From the NCBI GenBank assembly GCA_965229355.1, contig OZ245869.1, positions 1,426,001 through 1,490,000 on the forward strand: DNA of 64,000 bases, written 5' to 3'. The notes beneath the pieces are model-generated. The model ran no database searches. It saw only the letters and a program-made list of their open reading frames with translations, and was not told the DNA's origin. Within the stretch, counting starts at the first letter, position 1, and each line of letters starts with the position of its first letter. Shown piece by piece: positions 1-7,960 of the stretch. A program made the translations under genes and the position numbers. Source of the stretch: GCA-2737725 sp965229355 (lineage in GTDB: Bacteria > Pseudomonadota > Alphaproteobacteria > Rhodospirillales > Rhodospirillaceae).

Positions 1-34
1 TGCCCGACCCATAATCGATAATCGCTACAGTCAT
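1..34 (-). CDS. hisH: HisH N-terminus, glutaminase subunit of imidazole glycerol phosphate synthase (partial)
   Basis: The reverse complement opens with ATG and reads MTVAIIDYGSG, the usual start of HisH, the glutamine amidotransferase that feeds ammonia to HisF in histidine synthesis. Only 11 codons are inside the window and the rest lies beyond base 1. It follows hisB on the same strand with a 17-base gap, the usual hisB-hisH order. The call rests on the N-terminal signature and the neighbour; the catalytic Cys-His-Glu triad is outside the window. Confidence 0.8.
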   Translation of the reverse strand, partial: MTVAIIDYGSG

Positions 35-51
35 TTTAGAGCTAGAGTGTC

Positions 52-669
52 TTAAAGGCTGCCGCCCAGCACGCCTTTGGTTGACGGAATCGCATCGGAC
101 TTGCGCGGATCAATTTCAATGGCTTGGCGCAAACTGCGCGCTAAACCTTTGAAGCATGACTCGACGATATGGTGGTTGTTCTCACCATACTTGTTCCACA
201 CGTGCAGTGTGGCGCCAGCTGATTGCGAGAACGCTTGGAACCACTCTTTGAAAAGCTCTGTGTCCATTTCGCCCAATTTCGGCTTGGTGAAGTCCACTTT
301 CCAAATCAGGTACGGACGATTGGACAGATCAATCGCGACCTCGGAGAGCGTTTCATCCATGGGAATTGTCGCCGCGCCGTAACGTGAAATACCGGCGCGT
401 TCGCCCAATGCTTTTGACACGGCTTCGCCCACGCTGATGGCGACATCTTCGGTGGTATGGTGAAAATCAATGTGCAGATCGCCCGAGGCTTCGATCTCGA
501 GATCGATCAAACTGTGGCGCGACAGCTGCTCCATCATGTGATCGAGGAAACCTATCCCAGTTTTAATCTTGTATACGCCTGTGCCGTCGAGGTTCAGAGA
601 GACCCGGATTTGCGTTTCTTTGGTCTTTCGCTCAACTGAAGCGCGGCGCGGAGCTGGTGATTTGGACAT
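52..669 (-). CDS. hisB: Imidazoleglycerol-phosphate dehydratase
   Basis: HisB dehydrates imidazoleglycerol phosphate to imidazole-acetol phosphate, the sixth step of histidine synthesis, as a cytosolic manganese enzyme. The 205-residue product has the metal-binding HHTTED motif near residues 70-75 and the later ENNHHIVE motif, and its length fits the monofunctional enzyme. The frame stays open upstream to 792, but the extra 41 residues look unlike any HisB. I chose ATG at 669, where AAGGTT lies about 11 bases upstream. hisH follows directly, so the two are probably co-transcribed. Confidence 0.95.
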   Translation of the reverse strand: MSKSPAPRRASVERKTKETQIRVSLNLDGTGVYKIKTGIGFLDHMMEQLSRHSLIDLEIEASGDLHIDFHHTTEDVAISVGEAVSKALGERAGISRYGAATIPMDETLSEVAIDLSNRPYLIWKVDFTKPKLGEMDTELFKEWFQAFSQSAGATLHVWNKYGENNHHIVESCFKGLARSLRQAIEIDPRKSDAIPSTKGVLGGSL

Positions 670-1028
670 CGGCTGTTCAACCTTATGGCGAATGGCTTGC
701 TCATAACGCACTGAAACTGCGCGCAAAAATGAAATAGCCAAGCTGTTGCGTGCGCCTTGTAGCAGGTTCATAGCCCTAGCGCCATTTCCCATCCACAGCA
801 GGTTTTCAACCGCCCGTCCGTCCTGAAATTACATAGCCTCCGTCAGTTTGCTATGCGAGCACGGCAACCTGGGCGTGTTGGCATATATATATACTTTGAT
901 ACACCAATATGGCGACAAGGCAGTCACGTTCACCTAGACTTTGTTGCCCGTTGTTGAACACACATTGTGAACAAGCAGCGGCCTGAAACACAAAAAAATA
1001 TTGGGATACGGAATTGGCAGTCATCGCA
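670..1028. other. Divergent intergenic region between hisB and the XRE regulator
   Basis: No convincing gene lies here. An A/T-rich stretch of alternating TA sits near 883-895, and an imperfect dyad with TTGTT/AACAA arms lies at 951-974. The region must hold the promoters for hisB (leftward) and the regulator (rightward), but I see no clear -35/-10 pair. Confidence 0.5.
951..974. promoter_or_regulatory. Possible operator upstream of the XRE regulator
   Basis: TTGTT and AACAA form perfect 5-base outer arms around an imperfect centre that includes CACATTGTG. The site is 55 bases before the likely ATG of the HTH regulator, a plausible place for autoregulation. Only 7 of 12 paired positions match, so support is weak. 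Confidence 0.25.
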
Positions 1029-1487
1029 ATGAAAAGTCGTGGCAGAGGGCGGCAACCGAGCGCTCGAGGCGGGGGTCCTGACCCCGTCGATATTCACGTT
1101 GGTAAACGCATCAAGTTGCGCCGCACTTTGCTTCACATCAGCCAAGAGCAGTTGGCCGGTGATGTGGGTGTGACGTTCCAGCAAGTGCAAAAATACGAAA
1201 GCGGTCATAACCGGGTCAGCGCAAGCCGCCTGTATGACATCTCGCGTGTTTTGAGTTGCCCGATCTCTTACTTCTTCGAAGACATTAACGACGATACGAC
1301 GGGTGAACGCAAAACGCCGTCGGCGCGCGCGCCGGAAGGTTTAAGCGAAGCGGCTGAAAGCTTCGAAAACGATCCGATGCAACGGACCGAGACTTTGGAA
1401 TTAGTGCGGGCCTATTGGCGCCTGCATAACGCTGAGCTGCGCCAGAACGTACGCGATCTGCTCAACAACATTTCACGCCGCGAGTAG
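1029..1487 (+). CDS. XRE-family helix-turn-helix transcriptional regulator
   Basis: This 152-residue protein has a basic, Arg/Gly-rich N-terminus and an HTH_3/XRE DNA-binding domain at about residues 22-85 (KRIKLRRTLLHISQEQLA then GVTFQQVQKYESG). A charged C-terminal tail resembles the small SinR/Cro-like regulators common in Alphaproteobacteria. Some of these control motility, stress or nitrogen genes; its target cannot be read from the sequence. A TTG at 1014 would add five residues; I prefer ATG at 1029. It converges on the response regulator at 1522. Confidence 0.85.
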   Translation: MKSRGRGRQPSARGGGPDPVDIHVGKRIKLRRTLLHISQEQLAGDVGVTFQQVQKYESGHNRVSASRLYDISRVLSCPISYFFEDINDDTTGERKTPSARAPEGLSEAAESFENDPMQRTETLELVRAYWRLHNAELRQNVRDLLNNISRRE

Positions 1488-1500
1488 AGTTTTATTTATA

Positions 1501-1519
1501 GGCCTGCTGTGACAGCAGA
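1501..1519. terminator. Weak hairpin between convergent genes
   Basis: GGCCTGCTG pairs with CAGCAGACC (one mismatch) across a tiny loop, between the stop codons of two converging genes. There is no good T-run on either side, so its terminator role is doubtful. Confidence 0.3.
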
Positions 1520-1521
1520 CC

Positions 1522-2214
1522 TCAAGGGTTGAGCCGGTATCCGCCGGGTTCGGTCATCAAGATCCGAACTTGTGCTGGATCCGGCTCTATCTTTTGGCGG
1601 AGCCTGTAAACGTGGGTTTCCAGCGTATGTGTGGTCACTGCTGCGTTATAGCCCCACACTTCACCCAACAACGTCTCGCGTGAAACGGTTTTATTTCCGA
1701 CACGGTAGAGATACTTCAAAATCGCGGTTTCTTTTTCCGTCAGGCGAATTTTTTTCTGGCCATCGGCGGTCATCAGCATTTTGGCTGCTGGCTGGAATTT
1801 GTAGGGCCCGATCACAAAAATCGCATCGTCGGATTTTTCGTGTTGGCGTAAGTGCGCGCGCACACGCGCCAGCAACACAGCCATGCGGAACGGCTTGGTG
1901 ACGTAATCATTCGCACCGGCTTCTAAGCCCGTAATCGTATCGTCATCGGAATCAGCAGCCGTCAGCATGACGATGGGCGAGCGCACGCCCGCGTTGCGGA
2001 GTTGGCGGCAGACATCACGGCCATCCATATCGGGCAAGCCGATGTCCAAGAGGATCATGTCATAGACCTTCTCCTGCGTGCGGGTAGCCGCCTCAGCGCC
2101 TGTGCCCACATCATCAATTTGGAAAAAATCCTGCTGCGCGGTGAGCTGGTCTTTCAGCGCCCGGCGCAAAAGTTCGTCGTCCTCAACGATCAGGAGGCTA
2201 CGGCCTGACGACAT
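1522..2214 (-). CDS. OmpR/PhoB-family response regulator (orphan)
   Basis: The 230-residue product has a receiver domain at residues 6-120 with acidic residues 11-13, phospho-acceptor Asp57 (in ILLDIGLPD), Thr85 and Lys107. A winged-helix DNA-binding domain follows at about 140-228 (from LTEKETAILKYL to PGGYRLNP). It should bind DNA when phosphorylated. No histidine kinase lies nearby, so its partner is unknown. The frame runs open to 2340, but ATG at 2214 gives the canonical start just before SLLIVEDD. It is divergent from ribA with 147 bases between the starts. Confidence 0.93.
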   Translation of the reverse strand: MSSGRSLLIVEDDELLRRALKDQLTAQQDFFQIDDVGTGAEAATRTQEKVYDMILLDIGLPDMDGRDVCRQLRNAGVRSPIVMLTAADSDDDTITGLEAGANDYVTKPFRMAVLLARVRAHLRQHEKSDDAIFVIGPYKFQPAAKMLMTADGQKKIRLTEKETAILKYLYRVGNKTVSRETLLGEVWGYNAAVTTHTLETHVYRLRQKIEPDPAQVRILMTEPGGYRLNP

Positions 2215-2361
2215 GTATGAGAGTCCCCAAATATGGCTGTGGATGGTGTACCACAGACCGAGATTCATAATCAAAACAAAGGGTTTAGGGACAGACCGAG
2301 CTTTGGGCGAAATCCAAAGCCTGCCATGGCCCATTAACACTTCGAGGAGTATATAGGCGCA

Positions 2362-3501
2362 ATGACGCGCCCTTTCTCAGAAAAAACGACACAATCTGCA
2401 CCCACCGCCCCCGCCGAATTACTGGAAGGCGTGGAACGTGCCCTGGCTGAAATCCGCCGTGGCAGTGCCTTGGTAGTTTTGGGCGACGGCGAAGCGTCGC
2501 TGATCCGGGCCGCCGAAACCGTGGATACCTGGCCGCTACCTTTTTTCGCGCGCAGCGGCGTCGAACCCATGCGCCTGGCTGTAACAGGCAAGCGGGCGGC
2601 GATTCTGGGTTTGTGTGATGCGGGGACCCGCACCATCATTTTAGACAGTGCGGAAGATTGGACTGAAGCGCGCATTGAGCCGCTGATCAATCCGGAAGCT
2701 CAAGGGCCGATCCCACCGCAAGGTGTCAAAGCCAACACCACACCCATTGGCAGCTCAGCCGATGCAGCCATTCGTTTGATGAAAATTGCGCGCCTGTTGC
2801 CGGCAGCAATTATCGCGCCGCTGAACACCGACGATGCGACAGCCTGGGCCAAAGCTAACGGACGTTGGGTCGTGACGGCACAAGCCATTGAATCGTATGA
2901 GCGCATGCAAGCTGAAGATTTGCGTGTGGTCAGCGAAGCGCGCGTTCCACTGGCTGATTCTGAAAACACGCGCATTGTCTCGTTCCGCTCACGCGACGGT
3001 AGTGCCGAACACTTGGCCATTGTGATTGGCACGTTGGATGCCTCAAAACCTGTGTTAGCGCGCCTGCATTCAGAGTGTTTCACCGGCGATTTGTTGGGCT
3101 CGCTGCGCTGTGATTGCGGTGAGCAACTGCGCGGCGCCATTCAGCGTATCGCCGAAGATGGCTCGGGGGTGTTGCTGTACTTGGCGCAAGAAGGTCGCGG
3201 TATTGGCCTGGTGAATAAATTGCGCGCCTATCGTTTGCAGGACTACGGTTTTGATACGTTGGATGCGAATGAGCAGTTAGGTTTTGATGACGATGAGCGT
3301 GTGTATTTGCCAGCCGTGCAAATGCTGCGTCAGTTGGGCATCGAAAAAGTGCGGCTGCTCACGAACAACCCTGCCAAGGTGGGCGCACTTGCCCGTCATG
3401 GCATTGAGGTGACGGAGCGCGTGTCGCACGTGTTCCCATCGAACGAGCACAATCGCAATTACCTACTGACCAAAGCCAAGCGCAGCGGGCATTTGTTTTA
3501 A
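2362..3501 (+). CDS. ribA: GTP cyclohydrolase II with degenerate N-terminal RibB-like domain
   Basis: RibA opens GTP to the first pyrimidine intermediate of riboflavin synthesis, with formate release. The C-terminal half (about 185-379) is a complete enzyme domain: zinc ligands Cys239, Cys250 and Cys252 and the EGRGIGL motif are present. The first 180 residues look like a worn dihydroxybutanone-phosphate synthase domain, but the usual acidic RExEGD loop is missing, so the RibB reaction is unlikely here. This fusion-like architecture is known in alphaproteobacterial RibA proteins. ATG at 2362 follows a GGAG about 15 bases upstream, rather far. Confidence 0.9.
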   Translation: MTRPFSEKTTQSAPTAPAELLEGVERALAEIRRGSALVVLGDGEASLIRAAETVDTWPLPFFARSGVEPMRLAVTGKRAAILGLCDAGTRTIILDSAEDWTEARIEPLINPEAQGPIPPQGVKANTTPIGSSADAAIRLMKIARLLPAAIIAPLNTDDATAWAKANGRWVVTAQAIESYERMQAEDLRVVSEARVPLADSENTRIVSFRSRDGSAEHLAIVIGTLDASKPVLARLHSECFTGDLLGSLRCDCGEQLRGAIQRIAEDGSGVLLYLAQEGRGIGLVNKLRAYRLQDYGFDTLDANEQLGFDDDERVYLPAVQMLRQLGIEKVRLLTNNPAKVGALARHGIEVTERVSHVFPSNEHNRNYLLTKAKRSGHLF

Positions 3502-3557
3502 GCCCAAATCCTGCGGCTTTAAGCCCCGCAATCATCGCAAACTGAGCTTGCCAAAAC

Positions 3558-3583
3558 GCCCCGGCAAAACTTGCCGAAGGGGC
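3558..3583. other. Hairpin downstream of ribA
   Basis: GCCCC-GGCAA pairs with TTGCC and, after a short bulge, GGGGC. It lies 57 bases past the ribA stop but has no T-run, so it may be a transcript-end stem or mere structure. Confidence 0.3.
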
Positions 3584-3642
3584 CCAGAAAAGCCCTCTCA
3601 AACGAATTAACCAATTGATTTAAAACACTTTTATTTGGCCCC

Positions 3643-3686
3643 GGTCTTGCGAGGGTAAGACCAAACAACGCGTACTTATAAAGTAC
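3643..3686 (+). promoter_or_regulatory. Two dyads in the leader of the Ala/Asn-rich gene
   Basis: GGTCTT and AAGACC (3643-3648, 3657-3662) form one inverted repeat. GTACTT-ATA-AAGTAC (3672-3686) forms another, ending five bases before the ATG at 3692. The second contains TATAAA and could be a -10 element or an operator. No Shine-Dalgarno sequence is visible. Confidence 0.35.
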
Positions 3687-3691
3687 AGGCC

Positions 3692-5071
3692 ATGACCGTA
3701 TCCGCAGCAAGTGCGGCCTATCAGTACCCGCTGGTTCAGCGGACTTCAGGCCCACGTCAACCGACGCCAGATGACCGGGTGTATGACCCGGTGCTGGACC
3801 CTGCTGTGAACCCGGCATTGCGAAATTCTGCTACGACCGAGGCGACCGAAGAAATGGTCGTCACGGCGAAGAAGCCTGCCAGCGAAGGCGGTTTGAGCTT
3901 CTGGGATTTCTTAGATCTCATCAACCCGCTGCAGCACATTCCGGTCGTGAACACGATTTATCGTGATCTGACGGGCGACACGATTAAGACACCGATTCAA
4001 TTAATTGGCTCGACCATTGTTGGTGGACCAATTGGGTTTGCCACCGCGATGGTGGACAGCATTATCGAAGAAGCCACCGGCACCGATATGGGTGGTCATG
4101 CCATGGCGCTGTTGAAGGGCGAGAAAGCCAAACCCACCACCGCGCCGATGACTGAGCCGCAAACACAAGTGGCATCAGCCGCACAAGAATTTGTGCCGCA
4201 AGATCCATACGCAACACCGGCTTCTGCCCCCACCATGCAGGTTGCGGCATCTGCATTACCAGCTGCTCATACAGCAGGTGCGAACAGAGCCGTTGCAAAC
4301 ACGTCAGTAGCAAACACGCCGGCTTCAAACGTTGCGATTTCAAATGCAGCGAATGCATATGCAGCCAATGCGAATGTCGCTTCTGAAAATGCAGCAGCAC
4401 CAAACACCACCGCAAATCGCGCGCGCGCCGTTGCTGCTGCAAAACAAGGTGCAGCGAATGCCCCGCAGAAAATTATTCAAGCCGCGCCACAAGCTGTTCC
4501 CGGCGCACCGAACGAAGCCGATGCCTTTGTGAAGACTGCACAAGTGGCCGCGCAAGCCAACGTGTTCCCGACCTTTAAACGCACCAACACACTGCCGAGC
4601 GGCCAAACAAGCCCGGCGCAAGCCCAAGCGGCACAAGCCCAGGCCGCACAGGCGCCGCAAAATGCAGCCGCGCAAATGAACGCCGCGCGCAATGGCCGTT
4701 TTATGCCGCTGAACCGTGCCGCGATTGCCGCGCCAGCCCGCAGCGCCGAACAAGCTTCAACCTCACCAGCTGAGTTGCGCGCCCGCACACGTTTCTCGCC
4801 CGGTCCAGTTAATCCGGGCGGCGCCACCTTAGCCCCGGCCACGTTGGCGGCTGCTACTGCCGCACAAAGCAAAACAGCAAATCGTCCTGAAGACGCAGCA
4901 GCTGTCGCGCCCCAGGCCCCATCCGTCAGCGCCCAAGATGCTTATAGCTATGGGCGTGATGCCGCCAACACCGCGGCCAATCGTAATGGCCCAACGGATG
5001 TGCCGGTGTGGTTTGATTCTGCCATGATGAATGCCATCGACAAATACAAGGCCATGCAAAATGCAAAATAG
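3692..5071 (+). CDS. Ala/Asn/Gln-rich low-complexity protein of unknown function
   Basis: This 459-residue protein has no recognised catalytic domain. Residues 68-145 form an ordered block (SFWDFLDLINPLQHIPVVN followed by an uncharged glycine-rich stretch at about 100-125 that could sit in or on a membrane). Residues 150-410 are low-complexity, rich in Ala, Asn, Gln and Pro, with recurring ANT/ANA and AQAQAAQ patterns. A short conserved-looking C-terminus ends in VPVWFDSAMMNAIDKYKAM. I recall similar ordered blocks in other Rhodospirillales proteins of unknown function, but cannot verify this. No signal peptide is visible. The repeats suggest a flexible linker or surface role, which is inference. 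Confidence 0.75.
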   Translation: MTVSAASAAYQYPLVQRTSGPRQPTPDDRVYDPVLDPAVNPALRNSATTEATEEMVVTAKKPASEGGLSFWDFLDLINPLQHIPVVNTIYRDLTGDTIKTPIQLIGSTIVGGPIGFATAMVDSIIEEATGTDMGGHAMALLKGEKAKPTTAPMTEPQTQVASAAQEFVPQDPYATPASAPTMQVAASALPAAHTAGANRAVANTSVANTPASNVAISNAANAYAANANVASENAAAPNTTANRARAVAAAKQGAANAPQKIIQAAPQAVPGAPNEADAFVKTAQVAAQANVFPTFKRTNTLPSGQTSPAQAQAAQAQAAQAPQNAAAQMNAARNGRFMPLNRAAIAAPARSAEQASTSPAELRARTRFSPGPVNPGGATLAPATLAAATAAQSKTANRPEDAAAVAPQAPSVSAQDAYSYGRDAANTAANRNGPTDVPVWFDSAMMNAIDKYKAMQNAK

Positions 5072-5142
5072 GCAAACCGCGAAATAGGTCGCATCGATAA
5101 GATCATTTTGCATGCGTGACGCGGCACGATAAATTACGTGCC

Positions 5143-5670
5143 ATGAATCTGATCGTGACGCCTGATCCCCAAAACCCAACACGCGGCATAGTGTCATGCA
5201 ATGGCATGTCATATCCGTGTGCGTTAGGTCGCAGTGGGGTGACCACCGATAAACACGAAGGCGATGGCGCAACGCCGATTGGCACTTATCCATTACGTGA
5301 AGTTTTCTTCCGCATAGATCGCGTCGATAAGCCTGAAACCAAACTTCCCATCGCGCAGACCGACCCCAATGATGGCTGGTGCGATGCGCCGCATAACCCG
5401 CTTTACAATCAGTTGGTACGCCTAAGCTTTCCCGATAGCGCGGAAGATTTATGGCGCGATGATGCGGCTTACGATGTGGTTGTTGTCATCGGCTACAACG
5501 ATGCGCCTGTCGTGCCGGGCAAAGGCAGTGCGATTTTTATGCACGTCGCCAAACCTGGCTACACGCCCACTGAAGGGTGCGTGGCTTTAAATGTTGATGA
5601 TCTGATGGCGGTGCTGAAACACCTTGATGCCTCATCAACAATTACGATTGAGCCTCTTCCGGTTCGTTAA
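5143..5670 (+). CDS. L,D-transpeptidase (YkuD) family protein
   Basis: YkuD-fold enzymes cross-link or modify peptidoglycan through a catalytic cysteine. In this 175-residue protein His134 (FMHVAKPG) and Cys146 (TPTEGCVALN) match the catalytic HG...SxGC(V/I) region, with the usual serine replaced by threonine/glutamate. No signal peptide or peptidoglycan-binding domain is visible, so export is unclear; related short forms exist in Alphaproteobacteria. A GTG at 5116 would add nine residues; ATG at 5143 is preferred. Its 3' end overlaps the converging yggS gene by 29 bases. Confidence 0.85.
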   Translation: MNLIVTPDPQNPTRGIVSCNGMSYPCALGRSGVTTDKHEGDGATPIGTYPLREVFFRIDRVDKPETKLPIAQTDPNDGWCDAPHNPLYNQLVRLSFPDSAEDLWRDDAAYDVVVVIGYNDAPVVPGKGSAIFMHVAKPGYTPTEGCVALNVDDLMAVLKHLDASSTITIEPLPVR

Positions 5671-6361
5671 ACGTCGCACGTGCGCCGAAAATAGCCGTGC
5701 CAATGCGTACATGGGTTGCGCCTAAGCGCACCGCGCGGTCAGCGTCGCCACTCATGCCCATGCTGAGAGCTTTTAAATTATGGCGATTTGCCAGTTCGCG
5801 CAAAAACGCAAAGTGCGGGCCTGGCTCTTCATCAACCGGGGGAATGCACATTAAACCAACGATGTTGAGCTTCAGCGCATCATGGCACTGATTCAAAAAT
5901 GCAGATAAATCTTCCGGCATGATGCCGGCTTTTTGCGCCTCGCGGCCGGTATTGACCTGGATAAAACAGGGGAGCGATTTACCCTGCTTTGTCATTTCCT
6001 CAGCCAGCTTTTCTGCAAGCTTGGGCCGATCAACCGTGTGAATGACATCGAACAACGCCACTGCCTCTTTGGCTTTGTTGCTTTGAAGAGGTCCGATCAG
6101 GTGCAAGACCACATCAGGGTGAGCCGCTTTTAGTGCCGGAAATTTACTTTGCGCTTCCTGCACGCGGTTTTCGCCAAAATCGCGCTGACCGGCAGCAATG
6201 GCTTGCATGATTGCATCGGCATTGTGGGTTTTTGACACCGCAATCAGTGTGGGCGCGGTTGAGCGTTGAACATCGCGCGCGGCTTTGCGCAAGGTTGCGC
6301 GGACCTGCTGTAATGCGGCAGGAATGCTATGGGTATCATCTCTTTTTGGTTTCGTGCTCAT
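5642..6361 (-). CDS. YggS/PLPBP-family pyridoxal-phosphate homeostasis protein
   Basis: The family binds pyridoxal phosphate without known catalysis and helps balance vitamin B6 and amino-acid pools. The 239-residue protein carries the PLP lysine, Lys44, in IAVSKTH, the DFGENRVQE motif, and the C-terminal SMGMSGD and THVRIGTAIFG signatures. I chose ATG at 6361 over the upstream candidate at 6379. It starts only 18 bases from the divergent thiE-like gene. Confidence 0.93.
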   Translation of the reverse strand: MSTKPKRDDTHSIPAALQQVRATLRKAARDVQRSTAPTLIAVSKTHNADAIMQAIAAGQRDFGENRVQEAQSKFPALKAAHPDVVLHLIGPLQSNKAKEAVALFDVIHTVDRPKLAEKLAEEMTKQGKSLPCFIQVNTGREAQKAGIMPEDLSAFLNQCHDALKLNIVGLMCIPPVDEEPGPHFAFLRELANRHNLKALSMGMSGDADRAVRLGATHVRIGTAIFGARATFNEPEEAQS

Positions 6362-6379
6362 CGTTGCTATGATGCCCAA

Positions 6380-6985
6380 ATGTTAAAGCGTTTCTCAACC
6401 GCTGTTGCCTGTTTGTGTCGAGCACATCATGCCATTCCCACACTGTGGGTAATGACCGACGTAACGCGCCTGCCTGACCCGACAGATGTTATCGCAGCAC
6501 TTGCTGCCAACAGTGCCGTTATCATTCGCCACACCGATGCGAAGCTGCGGCGCGATCTTGCATTGCGTGTTCATAGCCTATGCAAAGCGCATCGGGTGAA
6601 GCTTTTTATCGCTGAGGATTGGCGTTTGGCCGCAATGTTGGGAGCAGACGGCGTGCATCTGCCCGAAGCCAAAGTAACCAGCATATCCGCAGGTTTGCGG
6701 ATCACGCGCCGCACCAAGCGTATGATGCTGACGGCAGCCGCGCACAGTGAACGGGCGATTAGAAATGCGAAGGGGGCAAAATGCGATGCGGTGTTTGTGT
6801 CACCTGTGCTTCCCACACGCAGTCATCTAACAGCACAGACATTGGGCCGCGTTAAGTATGCGCAGTGGGCCCGCACAGCACACATGCCGGTGATCGCACT
6901 GGGCGGCATCACACCCCAAACACTCCGCAGCCTGAACAACACGCACACGTCAGGCATTGCCGGAATAAGCTTTACAGAAAAATAG
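6380..6985 (+). CDS. Thiamine-phosphate synthase / TenI-like TIM-barrel protein
   Basis: ThiE joins the pyrimidine and thiazole halves of thiamine; TenI relatives aromatise the thiazole. The 201-residue product shows family features: LGADGVHLPE near residue 95, AAAHSERAIRNA, DAVFVSPVLPT and PVIALGGI. The N-terminal substrate-binding residues are poorly conserved, so which of the two it is stays open. ATG at 6380 leaves only 18 bases to the yggS start, so the two promoters must reach into each other's genes. Confidence 0.75.
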   Translation: MLKRFSTAVACLCRAHHAIPTLWVMTDVTRLPDPTDVIAALAANSAVIIRHTDAKLRRDLALRVHSLCKAHRVKLFIAEDWRLAAMLGADGVHLPEAKVTSISAGLRITRRTKRMMLTAAAHSERAIRNAKGAKCDAVFVSPVLPTRSHLTAQTLGRVKYAQWARTAHMPVIALGGITPQTLRSLNNTHTSGIAGISFTEK

Positions 6986-6989
6986 CTGA

Positions 6990-7703
6990 TTAGAAGCGGA
7001 GCTGAACGCCCACGCGTGCACCAGTGCCTTGCGGCGTGCTGGTGCCAGGTTGTGCCGACGACAAGCCAGGGCTTGAGAAGCGGCTGCCCACGAAGGCATC
7101 GGCATTGAAGCGAATACCGGGGCTGAGCTGATAGATACCGCCCAGCATCAATTGATCATTATCGAAGCTGCGGTTGCTATTAAAAGCTGCCGTGCCTTCG
7201 CCCATGGAATACGTCAGGCGCACATCAAACGCGCCGATACCGTAACCAAACCCAGCTTGCCAGGACTGCCACGATTGGAAGTTGCGCATTAGGGCGTTGT
7301 CGTTGAAGCCAGTTAAGGCGCCTTGCAGATAGAAGCCCGCATAGCCCACCGATGCACCAAGGTTGTAAGCCGATGATGTTTCCGAGGCCCACAGCAAGGG
7401 ACGATCAGCAAACCGCGCGAAGACACCAAATTCACCACCGTAGATCGACGTTGAATAACGGGCGGCGAAATCTTGAATCAGGGGTGCGGTACCAACCATG
7501 CCGAAAGAGACCGGATCGGTCGCTGAAACCGGCAACGTCACCATGCCATAAGCAGGCGTCAGTGTTCCGATGGTCAGTTCTGAATTGGCGGTGGGCGATT
7601 TGTCTTTGCCGAGCAGGCGCGTTTCTTGGGCGCTGGCAGAGGCGAAAATCGCCCCAACGGCCAGAATGCTCATCCCAAAAACGGCTGATTTCAAAGCAGA
7701 CAT
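6990..7703 (-). CDS. Outer-membrane beta-barrel protein, porin-like
   Basis: The 237-residue precursor has a clear signal peptide (residues 1-25, ending ASASA-QE). Alternating aromatic and polar segments follow, and it ends in VGVQLRF, the terminal phenylalanine recognised by the BAM complex. It is shorter than the two porins at 10.6-13.0 kb and not obviously their paralogue; it could be a small diffusion pore or adhesin-like barrel. The frame is open to 7841, but ATG at 7703 directly precedes the signal peptide. TTGCAC and TATTGC about 16 bases apart lie upstream as a possible promoter. Confidence 0.75.
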   Translation of the reverse strand: MSALKSAVFGMSILAVGAIFASASAQETRLLGKDKSPTANSELTIGTLTPAYGMVTLPVSATDPVSFGMVGTAPLIQDFAARYSTSIYGGEFGVFARFADRPLLWASETSSAYNLGASVGYAGFYLQGALTGFNDNALMRNFQSWQSWQAGFGYGIGAFDVRLTYSMGEGTAAFNSNRSFDNDQLMLGGIYQLSPGIRFNADAFVGSRFSSPGLSSAQPGTSTPQGTGARVGVQLRF

Positions 7704-7960
7704 CACAACGTTAACCTTTGAGACGGACACTATCCACAGGCCCGAATCCCAGCAATACCAACGCCACTGTTCCGTGCAAGTTACGAAACAATGTGACAAA
7801 TAATCCACAAACCCAGCCGTTTTAGCCGAGTCCTGTGACAAAGTTGCCGGGGGTTTAAGGGGGTTTTAAGCGCGGCTCCAGGCTTCAGAACCAAGCCATC
7901 CACGATACGGCGACTCGAGGCGATAGTGTTCGCGCGCGCCTGCGTCTTGCCGTTGGGTTT

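Noticed and set aside
457..639. Plus-strand frame inside hisB
   Set aside because: Shadow of the histidine gene; no start signal or family match.
883..895. Alternating TA tracts near several gene starts
   Set aside because: Seen at several places including inside genes; no consistent position, so not called a shared promoter element.
4340..4872. Cys/Ala-rich minus-strand frames in the Ala/Asn-rich gene
   Set aside because: Low-complexity shadows produced by the repetitive coding strand.
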